Assembly (NCBI GenBank): GCA_902495155.1
Contig: CABUWD010000009.1
Location: forward strand, 1 to 26,453
From: an uncultured Collinsella sp.
GTDB lineage: Bacteria > Actinomycetota > Coriobacteriia > Coriobacteriales > Coriobacteriaceae
Direction of reading: 5' to 3'
Length of the DNA: 26,453 nt
Shown: one piece after another, positions 23,580-26,453 of the stretch
How the letters are laid out: each line of letters opens with the position of its first letter
Position numbering within the stretch: position 1 is the stretch's first letter
Program-made: the position numbers and the translations under genes
Notes under the pieces: model-generated
Seen by the model: the letters and a program-made list of their open reading frames with translations, nothing else
Database searches by the model: none
What the model was told of the DNA's origin: nothing

Positions 23580-23999
23580 TTATGCCAGCTCCGCTCCCAG
23601 GGCTTTGCAGGCCGCCTCGCCCTCATCATCGGGGGCGTCGTAGCAGATGACGGAATCGACGACGTTAACACCCGCCTCGTCGGCGTCGGCCTTCCAGTTG
23701 TCCATCCACTCGCCCTCGGCCCACGAATAGGAGCCAAAGAGGACGACCTTCTTGTCGCCGAGAGTCTCCTTGACCTCGTCCCACATCGGCTGGAACTCAT
23801 CGTACTCGAGTTCCTCGGAGCCCATGGCGGGGCAGCCGAAGGCGAAGGCGTCGTAGTCGGCGGCCCTGTCGGCAGAGAAGTCGGCGCAGGGGATGACCTC
23901 AGTCTCGGCACCCGCGGACGTGGCGCCTTCGGCGACGAGGTTTGCCATGGCCTCGGTATTGCCCGTGCCGCTCCAATAGACGACGGCGATCTTGCTCAT
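23580..23999 (-). CDS. Flavodoxin
   Basis: A 139-residue FMN electron carrier of the cytoplasm. The phosphate-binding loop SGTGNTE is at residues 10-16 after strand KIAVVYW. The FMN ring loops correspond to FGCPAMGSEELEYDEFQP and LFGSYSWAEGEWMDNW. Length and the absence of a long insertion match short-chain flavodoxins of anaerobes. AAAGGA precedes the ATG at 23999. It is 45 bases downstream of the DUF3793 gene in the same direction, and no terminator separates them, so they likely form an operon. Flavodoxins often replace ferredoxin under iron limitation, which agrees with the possible iron-box upstream of the operon. Confidence 0.95.
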   Translation of the reverse strand: MSKIAVVYWSGTGNTEAMANLVAEGATSAGAETEVIPCADFSADRAADYDAFAFGCPAMGSEELEYDEFQPMWDEVKETLGDKKVVLFGSYSWAEGEWMDNWKADADEAGVNVVDSVICYDAPDDEGEAACKALGAELA

Positions 24000-24044
24000 G
24001 TTTTGTCCTTTCGGTTGTGCGGCGCAGGCCGCGGCTTGTACGTT

Positions 24045-24749
24045 CTATCGGGTTGCCTGGGCAAGTTGCGCCAGGCTGCAGCCCTGCTGATAGACATGGG
24101 TGAGGTACTGCGTGCAAGCGCGGTAGGATTCAAACGTCGCAAGCGCTTGCCCGACATTCGTGTAGACCTTCCAGGCTCCAAAGACCTTGTAGTTCTCGCC
24201 ATGCTGGACGATGAACTCGTGGACGTCGTCGTAGGGATATCCAAGGAAGTAGCCTATTTCGTGTGGAAACTCGCAGGTGCAGTCGTTGCTGCAGCTAGCT
24301 CGCTGGGGTGGCGCACATCGAGTCTGGCTGCAGGCGCATTCCGCGACGTTATTGCTTGCGAGCGTGATGCGTGATGCCAAATGCACAAGGCATGTCGAAA
24401 GGTCTCTCGTGTCGTAGCCTTCCGAGGCGAGTGCCGTTTGGGCGCGAGGGTCTGCGAAATAGGTGGTGAGGCTTTTGGCTCGGTACACGTACACGAGCGC
24501 TCCGCAGGGCCGCCAGACCAAAACACTCAGGTGGATGCCGAGCGGGTCAAGCTCGCGGTTGCACTGGGCGATAACGTTGAGCAGGCGTGCTCGGCGTTCT
24601 GCGATGGTTTCGGTTGCAGTCGAGCCGTCCCCGTGGGCGTAGGTGCCTGGATAGGTAAAGAGTGATGCCGGCTTGATGCCCACGAGCGTGGGAGAGCAGT
24701 TGCGCACGACCGCTGCCTGAAACGTTGGAATGTCTATGGTTCGAGTCAC
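24045..24749 (-). CDS. DUF3793-family protein with a Cys-rich insert
   Basis: A 234-residue cytoplasmic protein of unknown function. The C-terminal half has the family hallmark FPHEIGYFLGYPYDDVHEFI, then GAWKVYTNVGQALATFESY and a Tyr/Cys-rich end. The N-terminal half includes CSPTLVGIKPASLF and LSVLVWRPCGALVYVYR. Between the halves, residues 138-159 contain six Cys (138, 140, 145, 153, 157, 159), which could bind a metal or Fe-S cluster. The start is GTG at 24749 after AAGGAG. It is the first gene of an operon with flavodoxin. Members of this family frequently neighbour flavodoxin genes in gut anaerobes, suggesting iron or redox physiology; no enzymatic role is known to me. Confidence 0.82.
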   Translation of the reverse strand: MTRTIDIPTFQAAVVRNCSPTLVGIKPASLFTYPGTYAHGDGSTATETIAERRARLLNVIAQCNRELDPLGIHLSVLVWRPCGALVYVYRAKSLTTYFADPRAQTALASEGYDTRDLSTCLVHLASRITLASNNVAECACSQTRCAPPQRASCSNDCTCEFPHEIGYFLGYPYDDVHEFIVQHGENYKVFGAWKVYTNVGQALATFESYRACTQYLTHVYQQGCSLAQLAQATR

Positions 24750-24768
24750 GGCGCTCCTTACGGATCTA

Positions 24769-24787
24769 AACTGTTAGCCTAGGAAAA
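24769..24787 (-). promoter_or_regulatory. Partial DtxR/IdeR-like iron box
   Basis: The minus strand reads TTTTCCTAGGCTAACAGTT, matching 11 of 19 positions of the DtxR/IdeR consensus TTAGGTTAGGCTAACCTAA, with an unbroken TAGGCTAAC core. It lies at the expected transcription start of the DUF3793-flavodoxin operon, a position where a repressor would block it. The left half-site is poor. Confidence 0.35.
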
Positions 24788-24815
24788 CTTATACACGAAA
24801 GTAAGCCATGGTCAA
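24788..24815 (-). promoter_or_regulatory. Promoter of the DUF3793-flavodoxin operon
   Basis: On the minus strand TTGACC (24815-24810) and TATAAG (24793-24788) are 16 bases apart, about 40 bases upstream of the GTG at 24749. Confidence 0.65.
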
Positions 24816-24841
24816 CAAAAAAGTTTGAAGAGGGAAACTAA

Positions 24842-24873
24842 TTGACCGAACGGACATGATTTTGGGTTAAGAT
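24842..24873 (+). promoter_or_regulatory. Promoter of the HMA-domain gene
   Basis: TTGACC (24842-24847) is followed by TTAAGA/TAAGAT at 19-20 bases, a long spacer. Long spacers are typical of promoters under metal-responsive control, but this is suggestive only. Confidence 0.45.
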
Positions 24874-24877
24874 AGGG

Positions 24878-24894
24878 ACACCCCATGGGGGTAT
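24878..24894. promoter_or_regulatory. CsoR-type G/C-tract operator
   Basis: ACACCCCATGGGGGTAT contains the perfect palindrome CCCCATGGGG (24881-24890) in a TA/AC-rich frame. Operators of the CsoR/RcnR copper- and nickel-sensor family have this C-tract/G-tract layout. It sits just downstream of the -10 region of the HMA gene, where a repressor would act. No csoR gene is in the window. Confidence 0.5.
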
Positions 24895-24923
24895 CTAGAT
24901 AGGGCTACTTGAAAGGGGAACGC

Positions 24924-25307
24924 ATGAGTGACTTGCTCAACCCTGCGAATCTCATCGTGCTGGCCGTCATTGCCGTCGGCATGTTTTTTGGACTGCGGCG
25001 CATTGCCGCTTCGACACACGGGAAGAGTTGTTGCAGCGATGGCGCGAGCGGCAAGAAGGCCAAAAAGGTTGTTGTGGTGGATACCGATGCGTCGCACTAT
25101 CCCTATAGCGATGAACTGCTCATCGGCGGCATGAGTTGCGACGGCTGCGCTCAGAACGTAGCCAATGCCCTGAATGCGCTGGACGGCGTGTGGGCAACGG
25201 TGACGTATGCGGACCACACGGCACGCGTGCGCTCTAGGCAGCCGATCGACCGCGGCGCTCTCGTGGCGGCCGTGAGAGATGCGGGTTACTACGTTATGAC
25301 GCTGTAG
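24924..25307 (+). CDS. Membrane-anchored heavy-metal-associated (HMA) domain protein
   Basis: A 127-residue protein with one N-terminal transmembrane helix (about 8-24), a short cytosolic linker with a Cys pair (C36, C37 in GKSCCSDG) and a lysine-rich segment. A C-terminal HMA domain (about 63-127) has the metal motif GGMSCDGCAQNV with C72 and C75. HMA domains bind copper(I), zinc or similar ions; this architecture is a small membrane metallochaperone rather than a transport ATPase. The ATG at 24924 follows AAAGGGGA; the in-frame TTG at 24909 overlaps the ribosome site and is rejected. The CsoR-like palindrome upstream favours copper. No P-type ATPase gene lies next to it here. Confidence 0.88.
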   Translation: MSDLLNPANLIVLAVIAVGMFFGLRRIAASTHGKSCCSDGASGKKAKKVVVVDTDASHYPYSDELLIGGMSCDGCAQNVANALNALDGVWATVTYADHTARVRSRQPIDRGALVAAVRDAGYYVMTL

Positions 25308-25333
25308 GCCTTGCCTTGGATGCGCGTCCTTGT

Positions 25334-25759
25334 CTAGGCTCGTCCGCGTAGCTCAATGTCCTGGATATCGTCGAAGTTGATGGCGATATCCCTGAGTTTG
25401 AGCAGCTTGAATGCGGGTAATACTTCGTCGAGAATGCCCGTGCGGCTACGATAGCCGTACATATCGTAATAGGTGACGCGCACCAGGTCGCCGCGTTTGA
25501 GGCCCTCGAGCTTTTTCGAAAGTTCGAGGGCTTTTTCTTCTGTGAGTTCGCATTTTGGCTCGGCGGTGATCTCTTGTTTACGCACGAGCTCGTAGTATCC
25601 CGTGAGGGCGGCAAAGGGCATAAACTGCGCGGCACGGCCGGCACGGACGGTGCCGTTGGCGGTGAGCTTTGGGTCGGCGGAGCGACGTCTTCCCTCGGGG
25701 TCCGCTAGGCGTTCAAAAGGTGTCGGTGGCCGCATCGGCTGTTGTTGGGACTTAGGCAC
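25334..25759 (-). CDS. YolD-like protein
   Basis: A 141-residue protein of the YolD-like family, usually encoded just after a Y-family (UvrX/DinB-type) translesion polymerase. The conserved centre is RAAQFMPFAALTGYYELVRKQE, and the C-terminal half (LKRGDLVRVTYYDMYGYRS...LRDIAINFDDI) is a small beta-barrel-like segment. I chose GTG at 25759 because GGAGG lies five bases upstream. This start overlaps the polymerase stop as GTGCCTAA, a translational-coupling arrangement. The TTG at 25771 would put the ribosome site inside the gene. YolD proteins are thought to regulate or assist the polymerase in DNA-damage response; the mechanism is unclear. Confidence 0.85.
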   Translation of the reverse strand: MPKSQQQPMRPPTPFERLADPEGRRRSADPKLTANGTVRAGRAAQFMPFAALTGYYELVRKQEITAEPKCELTEEKALELSKKLEGLKRGDLVRVTYYDMYGYRSRTGILDEVLPAFKLLKLRDIAINFDDIQDIELRGRA

Positions 25760-26453
25760 GATGTCCTCCAACTTGTTCGTTGCGTTCGCGCGCGGTGGCG
25801 CCGGCGGTAAAGCTTAATCCCTTGACGAGCGCGTTCTTGCCGTACTTGCCTTTCACGGCCAGGACGGCGCGCGCCAGGTCGCGCTCGCGCTCATCGGCCT
25901 CGATATCGCTGAACAGATCGATGGTGGCAAATTCCTCGGGCATGAGGTTGCCAAATCCCAGGTTGATGCGCTTGACCGGTCGTTTGGGATCGACAGTCTG
26001 CGCCCAGAGCTCATCGAAATAGCCCATGATCTTCTTGAACGAATTGGTACGCTCGGGCAGCTTTCGCGAGGCGTTAGAGTGCGCAAAGAGTGCGGCATAG
26101 CCACCGCGCGGTTTGCCGCCATGCTCTCCCACAAAGATGCCATCGATTGCCTGCGCTTCGCGCACCAGGCGACGCCGTTCGTCATCGCGCTGGACGGGCT
26201 TGGGCGCACGGGGCGCGAGCTCGGGGCCGGCGGTTGCGGTGGGTTCGATACTCGATGTGCTCGAGCGCAGGTGCCCGCATCCGTCCACATACTGCGCTGT
26301 ACCGCTGGCGTCGAGGCGGCGTATGTCGGCGCGTTCGCTCGCGTAGCCCACAAAGAGCGAGATGCTGTCGCAGACCACGTGCTTATCGACCAAGTCTAAA
26401 ACGGCGTTGTCGACCATCTCGCGCAAGACGGTATAGGCCTGTTCGTAGGCATA
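25752..26453 (-). CDS. Y-family DNA polymerase (UvrX/DinB-like), C-terminal part
   Basis: The visible 233 residues are the 3' part of a translesion polymerase gene running off the right edge; no start lies in the window. The first residues visible (AYEQAYTVLREMVDNAVLDL) belong to the start of the little-finger domain. VCDSISLFVGYA follows, and KRINLGFGNLMPEEFATIDLFSDI, KYGKNALVKGLSF and ATARERNEQVGGHRA at the C-terminus are typical of Gram-positive UvrX-type members. The catalytic palm is outside the window. The polymerase probably acts at damaged DNA, and it overlaps the yolD-like gene by 8 bases. An apparent start at 26426 is a Leu codon inside the domain and is not the real start. Confidence 0.9.
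   Translation of the reverse strand, partial: YAYEQAYTVLREMVDNAVLDLVDKHVVCDSISLFVGYASERADIRRLDASGTAQYVDGCGHLRSSTSSIEPTATAGPELAPRAPKPVQRDDERRRLVREAQAIDGIFVGEHGGKPRGGYAALFAHSNASRKLPERTNSFKKIMGYFDELWAQTVDPKRPVKRINLGFGNLMPEEFATIDLFSDIEADERERDLARAVLAVKGKYGKNALVKGLSFTAGATARERNEQVGGHRA

Overview
The window looks like a chromosomal piece of a gut actinobacterium of the class Coriobacteriia, most likely Collinsella or a close relative. The reasons are the high-GC coding style with frequent GTG and TTG starts, strong AGGAGG-type ribosome binding sites, GLUG/FIVAR surface architecture, a DUF3793-flavodoxin pair and a YolD-Y-family polymerase pair. This assignment is from gene content only. There are 26 protein genes (one partial at the right edge, one a 17-codon leader ORF). 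I see no rRNA, tRNA, CRISPR array, transposase or phage gene.

Left part (1-5.7 kb): a membrane-dipeptidase gene (-), an operon of a SlyD-type FKBP prolyl isomerase and a UreE-like nickel chaperone (+), a Cof-type HAD phosphatase (+), a PerR-like Fur-family repressor (-), a translationally coupled acylphosphatase/Gfo-Idh oxidoreductase pair (-) and ribonuclease HI (-). The HAD and perR-like genes converge on an 83-bp imperfect palindrome whose ends are exactly their two stop codons.

Sulfur region (5.7-8.4 kb): a LysR regulator diverges from metY (O-acetylhomoserine sulfhydrylase). A LysR-type T-N11-A palindrome and a good promoter lie between them. The metY mRNA has a leader of about 175 nt that encodes a 17-codon peptide with its own strong Shine-Dalgarno sequence and two Cys codons, inside mutually exclusive hairpins. 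It looks like a translation-dependent attenuator.

Middle part (8.4-15.2 kb): a secreted coiled-coil wall-type protein, a small membrane protein, a ketopantoate-reductase-family enzyme (-), a cyclase-family amidohydrolase (-), an aldo/keto reductase with two Fe-S cysteine clusters, a second Gfo/Idh oxidoreductase and endonuclease IV. The last two genes are each preceded by a copy of a roughly 80-nt hairpin element. The two copies share sequence at both ends and in the loop, while the central stem changes in a compensatory way.

Transport and surface part (15.3-23.5 kb): a polar amino-acid ABC transporter (lipoprotein, permease with an extra secreted N-terminal domain, ATPase), then a cobalamin riboswitch heading a 1506-residue surface protein. 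That protein carries GLUG-type beta-helical blocks, a FIVAR domain, Ig-like domains and a C-terminal alpha/alpha-barrel resembling the first domain of intrinsic factor/transcobalamin. Riboswitch plus fold together suggest a surface corrinoid-capture protein, which I regard as the most interesting system here.

Right part (23.5-26.45 kb): DUF3793 and flavodoxin genes (-) behind a promoter with a partial DtxR/IdeR-like box, a divergent membrane-anchored HMA metal-binding protein (+) with a CsoR-type G/C palindrome at its promoter, and a YolD-like gene overlapping the 3' end of a Y-family DNA polymerase gene that runs off the window.
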